This document shows positions 43,307 through 55,354 of a stretch of DNA of 64,000 nt, in pieces. The position numbers were made by a program, and so were the translations under genes. Positions within the stretch are counted from its first letter, which is position 1, and each line of letters begins with the position of its first letter. The notes beneath the pieces are model-generated. The model worked only from the letters and a program-made list of their open reading frames with translations. It searched no databases and had not been told where the DNA came from. Source of the stretch: Alnus glutinosa (taxonomy: Eukaryota; Streptophyta; Magnoliopsida; Fagales; Betulaceae). Location of the stretch: the NCBI RefSeq assembly GCF_958979055.1, contig NC_084896.1, positions 25,773,501-25,837,500 on the forward strand. The letters are read 5' to 3'.

Positions 43307-43809
43307 TGTAATATATATTATATTTATATAGTATATATTATTCCTTTTTGGTTGTGGCCTTTATATCACATTTACGGTGTCTATTATGTTTATTATTTTA
43401 ATAATAAACATATACGGTATTAAAGATATTTCTATTAATTAAGATTACCGTAAATATAGAATCGGTATTATGGTTAATTCTATTTATTTAGATTACCGTA
43501 AATATGGAATCGGTTAATTGATTTTAAAATCAATTAACGATATTGTTTCCTTGATGGAAGGAGACAATTAAGGTGTTTACCATTTTGAGGGTCCCTGACC
43601 TAGCCTATAAATAGAGTGCCTGTGTACACCATCAGTACAGCCATCAAGCAATAGGCATAGGTTAGAAGATCTCTCATATTTGTTCCTAGAAGTTCTGAAG
43701 AAAGTGCTTGAGCAACAATGGCCGGAGGTATGCCGAAACTCTACTTTGTTTTTATTTTTCCGCTGCGCATGTTAGGTTAAAATAATTCATGTCTAAATTA
43801 TTTCTAACA
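43307..43809 (+). repeat. Copia-2 5' LTR
   Basis: 503 bp, tgtaatatat...tttctaaca. A TATA box tataaata at 43606-43613 puts the transcript start near 43640. The start codon at 43718 is therefore inside the transcribed part of the LTR. Confidence 0.95.
43718..43727 (+). other. Copia-2 coding exon 1 inside the LTR (predicted)
   Basis: aacaATGGCCGGAG|GTATGC: an ATG in ideal plant context followed by an AG|GT donor. Spliced to 45690 it reads [11 protein letters not shown], in frame with gag. The same sequence lies in the 3' LTR at 50514. Evidence is from sequence only. Confidence 0.75.
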
Positions 43810-43811
43810 TG

Positions 43812-43824
43812 TGGTATCAGAGCC
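43812..43824 (+). promoter_or_regulatory. Primer-binding site of copia-2
   Basis: tggtatcagagcc, two bases after the LTR, complementary to initiator tRNA-Met. It lies inside the predicted intron. Confidence 0.9.
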
Positions 43825-44097
43825 AACCTCTGTGCTATTTTGCTTAGCATACAATTTTTTCTATGCGTTATCAATATTGAATCCAATATTTTTTTGTTGT
43901 CAATATTGAATAAGGTTTATTATTATTTGTTATTATTCATCATTTTTGTTCACACAATATTGCAATTCAGAATATTGTGTATACTGTGATACTGTGATGA
44001 AACGCATGATTTCTGTGATTTACTGTTCATTGTTTAATATGACTGTTTTGCCCCTGCTGGAAACCCCTATGCTGGCCATTTTTTGCCCCTACAGTAA

Positions 44098-44550
44098 AAC
44101 GGCGACCCTTGGGCCGCCGTTCTGGCACCACAAGCAGCGGCCGAAAGGCCGCTGCTCCTGCAGTGAACGGCGACCTGGGTCGCTGTTCCAGCACCTAAGC
44201 GGCGGCCCCTTGGCCGCTGCTTCTGGGTAAACGGCGACCCTGGGGTCGCCGTTCCGGTGCTACAAGCAGCGGCCGAAAGGCCGCTGCTAATGCAGAAAAC
44301 GGCGACCCTTGGGTCGCCGTTCCAGTACCCGGGCAGCGGCTCCTCGGCCGCTGCCTCTGCGGGAAACGGCGACCCTTGGGTCGCCGTTTCGGCATCCTGG
44401 GCCGCTTGTGCAGTGAACGGCGACCTTTGGGTCGCCGTTCCTGCTATCCCAAACAGCAGCGGCCCTTTGGCCGCTGCTTCTTCAGCTCACGGCGACCCAC
44501 AAGGGTCGCCGTGGTCGTCAAGGGCGGCGGCCTCTCTTGGCCGCCGCATA
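44098..44550 (+). repeat. Array of about 13 alternating GC hairpins
   Basis: Two hairpin types alternate with a pair period near 65 bp. Type A (aacggcgaccc, short loop, gggtcgccgtt) occurs seven times, near 44098, 44166, 44229, 44298, 44365, 44416 and 44489. Type B (gcagcggcc, short loop, ggccgctgc) occurs about six times, near 44134, 44197, 44267, 44333, 44457 and 44524. Loops are roughly 2-6 bases. Stems are kept while spacers vary. Two direct repeats of agtgggctgaccc hairpins follow at 44700-44780. Confidence 0.9.
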
Positions 44551-44797
44551 AGGGGCGGCAGAAAGGGGCGGCGGCGGGAGAGGACAGGGGCGGCGGCTGG
44601 GTTCTTTTTTTCTAGCCTTAGGGTTTCTCAACCCATCTTGAAAAAGACGGGTCGGGTCGGGTTGTTAATCGGGTAGGGTTTAAAACCCAATCCCACATCA
44701 AGTGGGCTGACCCATACGGGTCAGCCCAATCCAGAACCCAACCTGACATTAAGTGGGCTGACCCGTGGGTCAGCCCAATCCAGAATTGGGCCTGTTC

Positions 44798-44829
<32 letters not shown>

Positions 44830-45676
44830 GGGCTTTATGGGGTTTAGAACTTGGGTTCACTTAGTGTAAAAGGGCCTAAAGCCACATTCTAAACCATTAG
44901 GCTAGGCTATAAGCTTAGTGTGTTATCTTAATATCTTTTATTAGGATTGAAGTTTAAATTATTATGTATTGAAATAATTTGTTTAATACATAATTGTATA
45001 TTTATAAATTGTTTGATGCCTAGACCTAAGGGATAATTAGCAAAACCTAATATGTTAATGTGGGTTTATGACGCTATCTGAGAATGCAATGTCGGGGAAA
45101 GTTCTGGCAAGGAAAGTCTTGGGATTTAAGTGTGTCCGGTGTGACCCCCCTCACTTTCCTGGGAGCTCATCTGCTTGCACCTTGGAGAATGTTGTTTACC
45201 TCATTTACGTGTTGGTTTGTTTTGTTCCTAGGGTCATTTGTGGGCATCTATAAAGTTATTAGATGTTAATGAAGTCGCAATTATTATGATAATTTGAGAG
45301 AGCCAAAGCATCTCAATTTTGAATAATAATTGCATCAAGTTTAATTATATGAACTTCATATGGAAAAATTAACATCGTATTGTAATTAACTCATAAATTT
45401 AATTACCTATCCCCAAAGGGATGGTTTTTATTTTTATGACTTAATTAGAATAAGATAATAAATTTAGTATTAAAAATAAAAATTATCTCGGTTGCCCAAA
45501 GGTACGGGGAATTTTTATTTATTAATATTTTAAATTTATTGGTCTTATTAATAAGGAGTAAATTTCATGCGTGATGCAACCTTTGCCCAAAGGTAGGTTG
45601 AAATTTACTATTTAAATTAGCATTGGCTGATTTAAATTAAAGTAACTTCATAGCACTTAAGTAGTTTTGTTTTTCC

Positions 45677-48600
45677 TTGGTTCTTGCAGCTATACCTGCT
45701 GGATTATTTGACGGTACTTTTCATGTTCCAAAACTCAATGGCAATAATTTTGCTGAATGGAAAGAGAACTTACTCTTTACATTAGGGTGTTTGGAATTAG
45801 ACATGGCACTCCGGACGGATGAACCACCCGCTTTAACGGATACTAGTACTACACTAGAGATGGCTAAACATGAAAGGTGGGAGCGATCCAATCGCCTCAG
45901 CTTAATGTTTATGAAATCTCACATTGCCAAAGGCATTCGGGGTTCTATCCCCGAATGTTCTAAGGCTAAGGATTTTTTGAAAGCCGTTGAAGCACAGTTT
46001 GTGAGTTCAACTAAAGCCATGGCCAGCACTCTAATGAAGAGACTATCAAGTCAAGCCTTCGACAGTTCCAAAGGTGTGCGTGAGCACATCATGGAAATGA
46101 GGGATATAGCAGCTCAATTAAAGTCCCTTGAGGTTGAGATTTCCGAATCCTTCTTGGTCCATTTGGTTCTCAACTCTCTTCCTCCTCAGTATGGTCCCTT
46201 TAAGATTTCATACAACACACATAAGGATAACTGGTCAATTAATGAACTCTTGACCATGTGTGTTCAAGAGGAAGAGAGATTGAAACACGAGAAACCGGAA
46301 AGTGTTCACTTGGTTGCTCGTACTAAGGCAAGGACTAAGAAAGGCAAGGCTGCCCACCACTCTAAGAAAGGAAACAAGTTGTCAGTCAAAGGCAATAAGG
46401 ATGCTTGTTACTTTTGCAAGAAGGAGGGGCACATGAAGAAAGAATGCCAGAAATACATTAAATGGCTGGAAAAGAAAGGTAATCTCATCTCTTTTGTATG
46501 TCATGAATCTTTTTTTGTTGAGGCTCCTTGCAATACATGGTGGATTGATTCTGGTTCTACAATCCACATTGTGAATACATTGCAGGGATTTCTCAAAACA
46601 AGGAAGCCGATAAGAAGTGAGCAACGTGTTTACTCAGGAAATAAATTGTTCTCACCGGTCGTAGCAGTTGGGACCTACAGACTTATTTTGAAAACTGGAT
46701 ATGTACTAGACCTTGAGAATGTTTTTTATATTCCATCATTTTCTAGAAATTTAATTTCTATTTCAAAACTTGATGTATTTGGATACGGTTTTTGGTTTAT
46801 TAACTCAATTTTCAGTATTTTTAGAAATAATAATTTTGTTGGTGGTGGAATAAAAATTGATGGTCTATACAAACTTTCTTTAGATCCCAACTTTGAGAAC
46901 AATTATTTATCGTTGCATACTGATATTGGCATAAAGAGAAACCTTGTAGATGAGAACTCCGCTTGGCTATGGCACAGGAGATTAGGACATATCTCCATAG
47001 AGAGAATCAAAAGATTAGTAAGCGATGGAGTTTTACAAACTCTTGACTTTACTAATTTTGGTACTTGTGTGGATTGCATAAAGGGAAAGCAAACCAACAA
47101 GACCACTAAAGGTGCGAGAAGGAGTTCTGAGATTCTAGAAATCATACACACAGACATCTGTGGACCTTTTTCTACTCCTTGCCTCAATGGTCAAAGATAT
47201 TTCATATCTTTTATTGATGACCATACGAGATATATGTATCTCTACTTCCTAAATGACAAGGCTGAAGCGCTCAATGCCTTCAAAACCTATAAGGTGGAAG
47301 TGGAGAAACAAAGGGAAAAGAGAATCAAGATTGTAAGATCTGATAGAGGCGGAGAGTACTACGGTAGGTACACAGAAAAGGGACAAATGATCGGTCCATT
47401 TGCGCGATTCCTTCAAGAAGAAGGTATTGTTGCCCAATACACAATGCCTGGCACACCACAACAAAATGGTGTTGCAGAAAGAAGGAATCGCACACTTATG
47501 GACATGGTCAGAAGCATGCTTAGTAATTCTGAATTACCTTTATTTTTGTGGAGTGAAGCCTTAAAGACTGCTGTGTATGTATTAAACCGAGTTCCATCCA
47601 AGGCTGTCCCCAAGACACCTTTTGAATTATGGACTGGATGGAAACCAAGTTTAAATCACGTACACATATGGGGTTGTCCTGCTGAAGTGAGGATTTACAA
47701 TCCGAACATGAAGAAACTAGACTCAAGGACAACCAGCGGTTATTTTATTGGTTATGCAGAAAACTCAAAGGGATTCAGGTTTTACTGTCCTTCTCACAGT
47801 ACTAGGATTGTTGAGTCTATAAATGCAAAGTTTCTAGAGGATGCTGAACCTAGTGGGAGTGCTCATCCACAAAGGATAGAATTAGTGGAAGCACGAGAGT
47901 TGGCCAAATCTCCTCCTCACAGAGGAAGATTGATTGTATTCAGGGAAAATCAGATTGATTATCCTGAGCTACAATCAGTTCTAGAACAACCGGCTCATGA
48001 AGAACAGGGAGATCAATTTGATCCTCCTGAGCCACAACCAGTTCTAGAACAACCAACTCATACAGAACAGGTTCAGAATGAATCTACTCTCCCATTGCAA
48101 AATGCAGAGGAAGTAGAATTAAGAAAGTCCTCTAGAATAAGGAGACCAGCAATCTCTACAGATTATGTTGTATACCTCCAAGAGTCTAACTTTGATGTTG
48201 GACCTAAGGATGATCCAAGTATGTTTTCACAAGCCATGAGTGGGGATAACTCCACATTATGGTACGATGCCATGAAGGAAGAGATGGAATCCATGGCCAA
48301 AAACCAAGTCTGGGATCTCGTTGACTTACCAAAAGGAGCTAAAGCCATAGGCTGCAAATGGGTTTACAAAACCAAAAGGGATGCTTCTGGTAATGTTGAA
48401 CGATATAAGGCTAGACTTGTGGCCAAGGGTTTCACTCAAAAGGAAGGCATTGATTACCATGAAACCTTCTCTCCAGTATCAAAGAAGGATTCATTTAGAA
48501 TAATCATGGCATTAGTAGCTCATTTTGACTTAGAGTTACACCAGATGGATGTGAAAACAGCATTCCTGAATGGGGATCTTGATGAAGAGGTTTATATGAA

Positions 48601-49789
48601 ACAACCTGAAAGCTTCGATGATGATAGCAAGAAAGCTTGCAAGTTAAAGAAGTCTATATATGGACTAAAACAGGCCTCCCGTCAATGGTATATTAAGTTT
48701 CACAAGGTTATTACCTCATTTGGATTTACTGAGAACCTTGTTGATCAATGTATATACCTTAAGGTCAGTGGGAGTAAAGTGATATTTCTAGTCCTGTATG
48801 TAGATGATATTCTACTTGCAAGCAATGATTTAGGTTTGCTACATGAAACTAAGCAGTTACTCTCTCAAAGCTTTGAAATGAAGGATTTGGGTGAAGCCTC
48901 TTATGTCATTGGCATAGAGATTCACAGAGACAGACAACAGAAAGTTTTAAGACTGTCTCAGAGGGCCTACATTGAAAAGGTTTTAGAGAGATTCAAGATG
49001 AGTGACTGTAAGTCTAGTGTGGCACCTATTTCTAAAGGAGAAAGATTCAGTAAAGACCAGTGTCCCAAAAATGAGTTGGAACAACAGCAAATGAAAAGTA
49101 TCCCATATGCATCTGCAGTGGGAAGCCTGATGTATGCTCAAGTCTGCACCAGACCTGATATTGCATTAGCGGTTGGAATACTGGGACGGTACCAAAGTAA
49201 TCCGGGATTAGAGCATTGGAAAGCTGCCAAGAGGGTCATGAGGTACTTGCAAGGAACCAAGGGTTACAGTTTGACTTTCAAACAAGCTGATAGTTTGGAG
49301 GTCTTTGGATATACGGATTCAGACTTTGCTGGATGTGTAGATAGCAGAAAGTCTACTTCAGGATATATCTTTCTTCTAGCTGGAGGAGCTATATCTTGGA
49401 AAAGCAGCAAGCAAACTATAGTTGCTACATCTACCATGGAGGCAGAGTTCATTGCATGCTATGAAGCCACTACACAGGCATTGTGGTTAAGAAACTTCAT
49501 TAGTGGACTAAAGGTTGTCGATTCAATAGCAAGACCCATTAAGATCTTTTGCGATAATTCTGCTGCAGTTTTCTTCTCTAAGAATAACAAAAGTGGAAGC
49601 AGAAGTAAGCACATCGACATCAAGTATCTTAGTGTTAGGGATAACATTAAGAGACATGAAGTTTCTATTGAGCATATTAGTACAGAATCAATGGTTGCGG
49701 ACCCCATGACAAAAGGTTTACCGGTAAAACAGTTTAAAGGTCATGTGGACCATATGGGACTTGTTGATTCACTTTGTACTCCTTTTTGA
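45677..49789 (+). CDS. Copia-2 Gag-Pol polyprotein (main exon)
   Basis: The frame is open from TTG at 45677 (stop TAG just upstream at 45664) to TGA at 49789. The first in-frame ATG is 42 codons in, after conserved Gag sequence, so the start must come from elsewhere. The LTR exon at 43718-43727 supplies it, and the translated part of this exon then begins at 45690. Domains, counted from 45677: Gag; zinc knuckle from C244 ([14 protein letters not shown]); protease D291 (IDSGST); integrase ([37 protein letters not shown]); reverse transcriptase YVDD 1041-1044; RNase H ([26 protein letters not shown]). No stops or shifts seen. It supplies all proteins for particle formation, reverse transcription and integration. 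Confidence 0.95.
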   Translation: MVLAAIPAGLFDGTFHVPKLNGNNFAEWKENLLFTLGCLELDMALRTDEPPALTDTSTTLEMAKHERWERSNRLSLMFMKSHIAKGIRGSIPECSKAKDFLKAVEAQFVSSTKAMASTLMKRLSSQAFDSSKGVREHIMEMRDIAAQLKSLEVEISESFLVHLVLNSLPPQYGPFKISYNTHKDNWSINELLTMCVQEEERLKHEKPESVHLVARTKARTKKGKAAHHSKKGNKLSVKGNKDACYFCKKEGHMKKECQKYIKWLEKKGNLISFVCHESFFVEAPCNTWWIDSGSTIHIVNTLQGFLKTRKPIRSEQRVYSGNKLFSPVVAVGTYRLILKTGYVLDLENVFYIPSFSRNLISISKLDVFGYGFWFINSIFSIFRNNNFVGGGIKIDGLYKLSLDPNFENNYLSLHTDIGIKRNLVDENSAWLWHRRLGHISIERIKRLVSDGVLQTLDFTNFGTCVDCIKGKQTNKTTKGARRSSEILEIIHTDICGPFSTPCLNGQRYFISFIDDHTRYMYLYFLNDKAEALNAFKTYKVEVEKQREKRIKIVRSDRGGEYYGRYTEKGQMIGPFARFLQEEGIVAQYTMPGTPQQNGVAERRNRTLMDMVRSMLSNSELPLFLWSEALKTAVYVLNRVPSKAVPKTPFELWTGWKPSLNHVHIWGCPAEVRIYNPNMKKLDSRTTSGYFIGYAENSKGFRFYCPSHSTRIVESINAKFLEDAEPSGSAHPQRIELVEARELAKSPPHRGRLIVFRENQIDYPELQSVLEQPAHEEQGDQFDPPEPQPVLEQPTHTEQVQNESTLPLQNAEEVELRKSSRIRRPAISTDYVVYLQESNFDVGPKDDPSMFSQAMSGDNSTLWYDAMKEEMESMAKNQVWDLVDLPKGAKAIGCKWVYKTKRDASGNVERYKARLVAKGFTQKEGIDYHETFSPVSKKDSFRIIMALVAHFDLELHQMDVKTAFLNGDLDEEVYMKQPESFDDDSKKACKLKKSIYGLKQASRQWYIKFHKVITSFGFTENLVDQCIYLKVSGSKVIFLVLYVDDILLASNDLGLLHETKQLLSQSFEMKDLGEASYVIGIEIHRDRQQKVLRLSQRAYIEKVLERFKMSDCKSSVAPISKGERFSKDQCPKNELEQQQMKSIPYASAVGSLMYAQVCTRPDIALAVGILGRYQSNPGLEHWKAAKRVMRYLQGTKGYSLTFKQADSLEVFGYTDSDFAGCVDSRKSTSGYIFLLAGGAISWKSSKQTIVATSTMEAEFIACYEATTQALWLRNFISGLKVVDSIARPIKIFCDNSAAVFFSKNNKSGSRSKHIDIKYLSVRDNIKRHEVSIEHISTESMVADPMTKGLPVKQFKGHVDHMGLVDSLCTPF

Positions 49790-50091
49790 TCTATAGACAT
49801 AAAGTTAATGAAATAAAGTTTATTGTGCACATTTGTTATTTTTATCCATGAGGATAAATAAAGTTGGACCCGAATGACTTATAGGAAGTTCATTCATAAA
49901 GCTTGATTATCCATAAGGTACTCATGTAAGGAGTGGTTTACATTGTGATACATGGAAGGGACAACCTACTTTTATAATGGTTTTACCGCCATGATTCGTG
50001 TGAAACACTTCTTAACTGAGTTGGAGGATTCCATAAAAGATTGGCCAAAACTAAAGAACCTAATACCATATGGTCATGTGTTATAAAGTCC

Positions 50092-50102
50092 AAGTGGGAG
50101 AA
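50092..50102 (+). promoter_or_regulatory. Copia-2 polypurine tract
   Basis: aagtgggagaa directly before the 3' LTR. Bases 49790-50091 between the stop codon and this tract are a noncoding 3' region. Confidence 0.8.
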
Positions 50103-50605
50103 TGTAATATATATTATATTTATATAGTATATATTATTCCTTTTTGGTTGTGGCCTTTATATCACATTTACGGTGTCTATTATGTTTATTATTTTAATAA
50201 TAAACATATACGGTATTAAAGATATTTCTATTAATTAAGATTACCGTAAATATAGAATCGGTATTATGGTTAATTCTATTTATTTAGATTACCGTAAATA
50301 TGGAATCGGTTAATTGATTTTAAAATCAATTAACGATATTGTTTCCTTGATGGAAGGAGACAATTAAGGTGTTTACCATTTTGAGGGTCCCTGACCTAGC
50401 CTATAAATAGAGTGCCTGTGTACACCATCAGTACAGCCATCAAGCAATAGGCATAGGTTAGAAGATCTCTCATATTTGTTCCTAGAAGTTCTGAAGAAAG
50501 TGCTTGAGCAACAATGGCCGGAGGTATGCCGAAACTCTACTTTGTTTTTATTTTTCCGCTGCGCATGTTAGGTTAAAATAATTCATGTCTAAATTATTTC
50601 TAACA
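50103..50605 (+). repeat. Copia-2 3' LTR
   Basis: 503 bp, no difference from the 5' LTR found on reading, including its own ATG exon and splice donor at 50514-50524. Confidence 0.95.
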
Positions 50606-50693
50606 ACAAGGCCTTGAAGAAGACTATAAGGGTTTGCTGTCTTCTTGGGTCAGTCATGACTAAGATTGCTGCAAATGGGAAGGAATTAAATGC
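50606..50693 (+). pseudogene. LRR receptor-like N-terminal fragment, part 2
   Basis: Continues 43191-43306 across the copia insertion: GLEEDYKGLLSSWVSHD, a TAA stop at 50661, then DCCKWEGIKC, the C-C-x-W-x-G-x-x-C end of the LRR N-terminal cap. The fragment then ends in pyrimidine-rich DNA, and no LRR repeats follow. Confidence 0.75.
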
Positions 50694-51252
50694 CCAAAAA
50701 CTCTTTTTTTTCTTTTTCTTTTTCTTTTTCTTTTTTTCTGTTCTTTTTCTGTTCTTTTTTTTTTAAAAAAAAATTTCAATACTTGGTCTAGATAACTGGA
50801 TACCAACCAATAACTGTCGATTATTACATACCCGGTTAACCGGTTACTCTGTTACCAGAGTCAGTTGGCGATTTTGGCTAACCGGCTACCTTGGCGACGG
50901 TTATCAGCTTTAGCCGATAACCGATAACCGTAATCGAGTTTTCACCCCTATTTGTTATGGCCTGTAGGACTGTATTCGAGCTAAGTATTGAATGTTTAAG
51001 CTTGGCTCATTTAATTTTATTTCGAATACGAATCGAGTTCGAGCTTATCATTGAGCTAGATATAATGTCCAAACTTGGCTCATTTTATTTCGAACACGAA
51101 TAAAGTTAGAGTTTATCACGAATTGCTCAATTAATTTATTCATTTCTTATATAAAGTAAATATTATAATTGTTCATCTTTTTTGTAAATTCATACTAATC
51201 ATTAATTACTTAATTATTGTTAAAATTTTATCATCTGAATTAATTAAAAAGT

Positions 51253-51430
51253 AGGGGTAGTGATTGGGGGGAATACTTAACAGGCTTTCTCCCCCCTTTT
51301 GAATAAACAAACCCATTTTATTCCAAAACTGATTTCTTTTATTATTTTATGTTTTCTTTTTCAATAAAATGAGTTTGTTTATTCAAAGGGGGGAGAAAGC
51401 CGGTCAAGTGTCCCCACAATCACTACCCCT
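51253..51430. repeat. Small foldback MITE (178 bp)
   Basis: aggggtagtgattggggg at the left and its inverse ending cactacccct at the right. About 70 bp per arm, including gctttctccccccttttgaa and its complement. Confidence 0.8.
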
Positions 51431-51539
51431 TAAAGTAGTATGGAAGGTCCTAATGTTATTTTTTTTAAAATGTAAAGTATAAATAAAAATATAGTAATAA
51501 TTCATAAAAACTAAAATATATTTTCTCCAAACAAAATAT

Positions 51540-52060
51540 CAGAAGTGAAATGGTTCCAACTTCCATGATCCATCCAAAATTAATGGGCTTGTTTGACAAG
51601 CTCCAGAATAGAACAGCATAATGCTGTTACTGTTCACGTACTTTTTTTTTCTTCACTTTTTAATATTTTCTACCACCAATCAACATCAAAATATTCTCAC
51701 TTTTTTTCACTTTTTATATCACATCAATAATTTTTTATTACTATTCAAATAAAAAAATTCACTACAATACAAAACTTTTTCACTTTTTTATATAAATTCT
51801 TTTTATTTTATATCACATCATCACTTTTTACTAATTTCAAAACTAACAATTCACTACTCTGTTCTGTTCTGTACATATCTTTGCCAAACAAGCCCAATAT
51901 CTTTTTGAGTATGGGCGTGTATTATCAATTATTGTGCTCATTGCTGAACCCCAATAATAGACAAAAAAGGTCAAAAAAAAAAAAAAGAAAAAAAGAAAAA
52001 AAGAAAAAGGGAGCTTTCTTCTAGAAGTGTTTGGCTCCACTGCAAAATATCAGAGGTTCA
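51540..52060. repeat. UGT-flank relic with inserted MITE (51588-51896)
   Basis: 51530-51580 and 51897-52050 match parts of 56780-57000 (aatatc..gtgaaatggt, ctttttgagtatgggcg, ttgctgaacccc, tctagaagtgtttggctcca). The MITE between them has ends gggcttgtttgacaa and ttgccaaacaagccc and a possible 3-bp aat duplication. Confidence 0.65.
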
Positions 52061-52155
52061 CTTCACTTCACTACTTTAACAACTCTTGGACACATATACA
52101 CTATTTTTTTTGCCTTTCTTTTGGAGCGGCAAAAATGGAGATCTAGATTAAACTT

Positions 52156-52710
52156 AAGAGTAATCTTAAAAATTATATTTTTATCGTATAATAGCGGTGT
52201 GTAACTCGTAAAAAAACCAATGGAAAAGTCGTTACAAAAATAATAATTAATTAATCGTAACTAATATATTAATATTGTAAGATAATTACGAGATAAAAAT
52301 ATAATTTGTAGTATTACTCTTAAATTTATTACAATGCAAAAGCCAAAAGGAAATTAAGAAGTTTGATCTCATGCTTTAAAGGTTATTTGAATCTCATGCA
52401 ATTTGGATCATGTATTTGGTATTGGGCTAAAAGCCTAAAACTGGAAAGCCAATTAAACTTTTGACCAGAAGGATGTCCGCATAATTTAGAATGAGCCATT
52501 CAAAACTATTAGAAAAAGAGTAACGCTACTTATCCCATTTTTATCTTATAATATTAACGTGATAGTCATAAATGTGGTATTGGATCAATCTTTATTAAAA
52601 AAAAAAGAAAAAAATTAATAAAAATTCAAGAGTGAATTGGGATTGCCACGTCAATATTGTAAGATAGTTATATGATAAAAATATAGTATCTAGCATTACT
52701 ATTATAATAA
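52156..52710. repeat. Two foldback MITEs of one family
   Basis: 52156-52323 and about 52515-52710 each have inverted ends with gagtaat...tatttttatc words (for example aagagtaatcttaaaaatta against tttgtagtattactctta). Confidence 0.6.
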
Positions 52711-54490
52711 TAGATCCATACTAATTTAGAATTTTAAAAGCAACAAAATTAAAAGTCTAATAAAAATTAAAAGAGAAAGAGAGTGGAGAGGATGGTCGGA
52801 CTACCTCCTCTGGGCTACGGGGTGGTTGATGGTTCAACCACCCTCAAAATATGATTTTTGTGATGGCTCGCCACCTTGGGGTGTTCGGCTATCCCTGAAA
52901 TCCCAAAAAGGGTGGTCAACTACTTCTTTTGAACTATGAGAGTAATTCAATTATCCCAAAAGATTACTTTAGGGATGACTTAACTACCATCGAAGCTTGG
53001 AAGGTACTTAGCCATCCCCAAAAGAGAACCACTTCCAAAGTCTCCAAGGGGGTGATCAACCAATTTAAGGGAATGGGTGGTTCAGCCACCCCACCCCCTT
53101 AACCCGATGAGATAGTTTGGTTGCCCTCAAAATCATTTTTTTGGGGTAACCGAACCAACCCATAACCCCAACGCAAACAATATATTTTAGTTTCTTTACT
53201 GTAATAATCATCGAAGACAATTTTCTAAATACTATTCAAATCCTTCATAATTAAAGTAGACTTGATCAGTAGAATGGAAAATTCGACCAAATACTAAGAT
53301 TTAGAAAACAAAATAGAAAAAATCTTTCAATTCAGTTAATTTATTACACTCAAATGTATCTTTAAAATATATAATTCTCACATATTTTTTAAAAAACCAT
53401 GCAAATTCTCACCTACATTTACATATATGCTTTAAAGACACGTAAAATCCTTGGCATCCTATCCCGCTCTAGCGCATGATATGTTAGGAAAGCAAATAGA
53501 ATAGTGGTAATACAACTTTTATTATAAAGTCTTTTAAAAAGTGACGTGACAGTAAAATATTTATGCAAAAAATCTGGTCAACCAATTATATGTAATTATT
53601 TTTTATACTCTAACAAATGATTTGTGACAAATACAATTATTAATTTTACGTTTATCTCAATCTTTCACAAGCACAACAATTTTTACCAAGTAAAGTTATC
53701 TCTAGTTTGTTTGTCCTTTTCAAAAACAGTTAGCGAAGATCTAGAAAAGCTCAAAAATTGTCCATCTATGGTGCCTTTCTAATTATCTATGGAATGGTCT
53801 TCCCTTGCTGGCTATGAAGATGGCGCCGTCCTTCAAATCAATTCTGTTGGTACAGTTTTCAATCGGGATGTTGTGGTTAGCTACTACACTCTATGTTGTT
53901 TTTTATGTTTTATTATTGCTGCAAAACAAACAAGGTCAAGAGAATACATTGAGAGTTAGCCGCCGTTCCTCCTTCCAATGCCTAAGTCAGTATTTTTGTG
54001 TAAAATATCATAATATTAATCTTAAGTTTATACCTAGTTTAAGTATTTATTTATAGGCTGAGAGATGACGACAAATTTGTCTTAAAATTCTGTCTCTCAC
54101 TTGACGGCTTGATCTAATATTTAATTAGGGTTCTACCTGTGGATCGATGTTGGCCTAGACAAAGGCCCATAACCTTTCTAAATGGACTAATCTAAGCTAG
54201 ATTATTCCCAACAAATTTCACTAAAATAAAGCCTTCAATCATTGAACAAAGACGAGATGAAAATCATATTCCAACTTACTATGATCATGGAAGAGGTAGG
54301 ACAGTTTTGGCCAATGTCTGTCACATGCCATTCTCGATCAGGGAAGGTAACAAGCATTTAACACGAAGAACCCTAGAGTCCTAGACCTAGGACCTCATAT
54401 CCTTATCCCTTATAGCATTACTAGCAGCTTCTCTACATGGGTTCCCTTCACTACATTTTAGGAAAAATTTTAAAAAAGTCATAAAAACCA
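52711..54490. other. Intergenic DNA, GGTGG-rich patch, no convincing gene
   Basis: 52790-53150 contains repeated ggtggttgatcaaccaccc-like words, similar in style to 24710-24890. The rest is AT-rich. An open frame at 53805-54056 (83 aa, with a hydrophobic stretch FSIGMLWLATTLYVVFYVLLLL) is unsupported. Confidence 0.4.
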
Positions 54491-54496
54491 CACCAC

Positions 54497-55306
54497 AGCA
54501 GCTTCCCTTCCATTTTCCATTCCCTAGGAAGTGAACAGTTCTTCCCAATCCACTCTATTGTTTAATAATAAAAAATAGGCCTCTCTCCTCTCTGCGCATT
54601 TCTTCCTCTCTCTCTCTGCCATCACTGCTCATCTCTCTCATCGCCATCTCTCATCTTTGCTCCTCATTTCCTTGTGCATCTCTCCATTTCTATCTCCTCT
54701 CTGCGCACGGCATCACTGCTCCTCTGTCTCTCCGATCGCCTCTGGCGCTCTACAACACGCATCCGGCATCCACCACCCCCACCTTCGATCTCCACTACCA
54801 CCTGAAACCCCAATCCAAGATCGAAATTCCCTCACAGGCACGACCCCCCACTGACGGCTCCAGAACCCGCCGGTGCGCGAATCAACGGTGCAACCATCAC
54901 GTGTTCGAGTTCACGGCCGAATCAAACGCGAAATCAAGGTTTTTGATCTAGAGTGAGATTTGATCTTCGGGCAATCGGACGGGAAGTGACAAACCGACGG
55001 TGATTGAGATAGAGTTAAAACTAGGTGCTGATGGTGGTGGGGAAAAAAAGAACCGAAGTGCTTGAAGAAGTTGAAGAGTGGGATTTTTCGTCGATTCCAT
55101 GGGTGTGGACTCTGCATCTTGTGGGAGAAGACAACAAGAGAGAAGAAAAAAAAAAGAATAAAAAAATAAAAATTAAAAAATAATATTTAATTGATATAGG
55201 GAAAAGTAAAAGGAAGCTGCTGTGAGAATTTTTTTAATTGGGAAGCAAAAAGTGCTTTTGTTCCCTATACATAGGGAAAATAGTTGGGAAGGGAAGGGAA
55301 GCTGCT
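54497..55306. mobile_element. Non-autonomous TIR element
   Basis: agcagcttcccttcc at the left and ggaagggaagctgct at the right enclose about 810 bp with a GC- and CT-rich core (54590-55120), in which I could not identify captured coding sequence. It is related to 13735-14710. Confidence 0.55.
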
Positions 55307-55354
55307 AGGAATGCTCTTAGATAAGACAACCCATGTAGCTAGGGTTTTTAAAAA

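Larger units (their letters stand above)
43728..45689 (+). other. Predicted 1962-bp intron of copia-2
   Basis: It starts gtatgc and ends after a long pyrimidine stretch with ttcttgcag. It spans the end of the 5' LTR, the primer-binding site, the GC hairpin array, a poly-A run (44800-44826) and an AT-rich part with recurring cccaaagg words (45413-45600). I see no credible gene within it. Confidence 0.7.
43307..50605 (+). mobile_element. Ty1/copia LTR retrotransposon (copia-2) with LTR-borne gag exon
   Basis: The element is 7299 bp with two 503-bp LTRs in which I saw no difference. The target duplication acaag lies at 43302-43306 and 50606-50610. The LTR begins TG and ends CA. A primer-binding site, an unusually long leader of about 1.9 kb, an uninterrupted gag-pol frame and a polypurine tract follow in order. 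LTR identity means recent insertion, and all enzyme motifs are intact, so it may be active. The leader and the start of gag are unusual (see the exon, intron and hairpin entries). Confidence 0.96.
43106..50950. mobile_element. hAT-like non-autonomous element, split by copia-2
   Basis: The left end taggggtgcaaag and the right end gttttcacccccta-like (50937-50950) are inverted. They are flanked by 8 bp that agree at 6 positions (tatcttat, 43098-43105; tttgttat, 50951-50958), the length expected for hAT. Subterminal DNA is rich in accggtt/taaccg words, common in plant hAT elements. Without copia-2 it would be about 540 bp. Its core is an LRR-receptor gene fragment. The call is moderate because the target repeat is imperfect. 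Confidence 0.5.

Noticed and set aside
44257-44676. Open frame of 139 codons over the hairpin array
   Set aside because: It is low-complexity and dictated by the repeats. It lies in the predicted intron and its frame is not matched by any known domain.
53805-54056. 83-aa frame with a hydrophobic segment
   Set aside because: Possible small membrane protein, but the composition is unremarkable, the tail is random-looking and no homology is evident.
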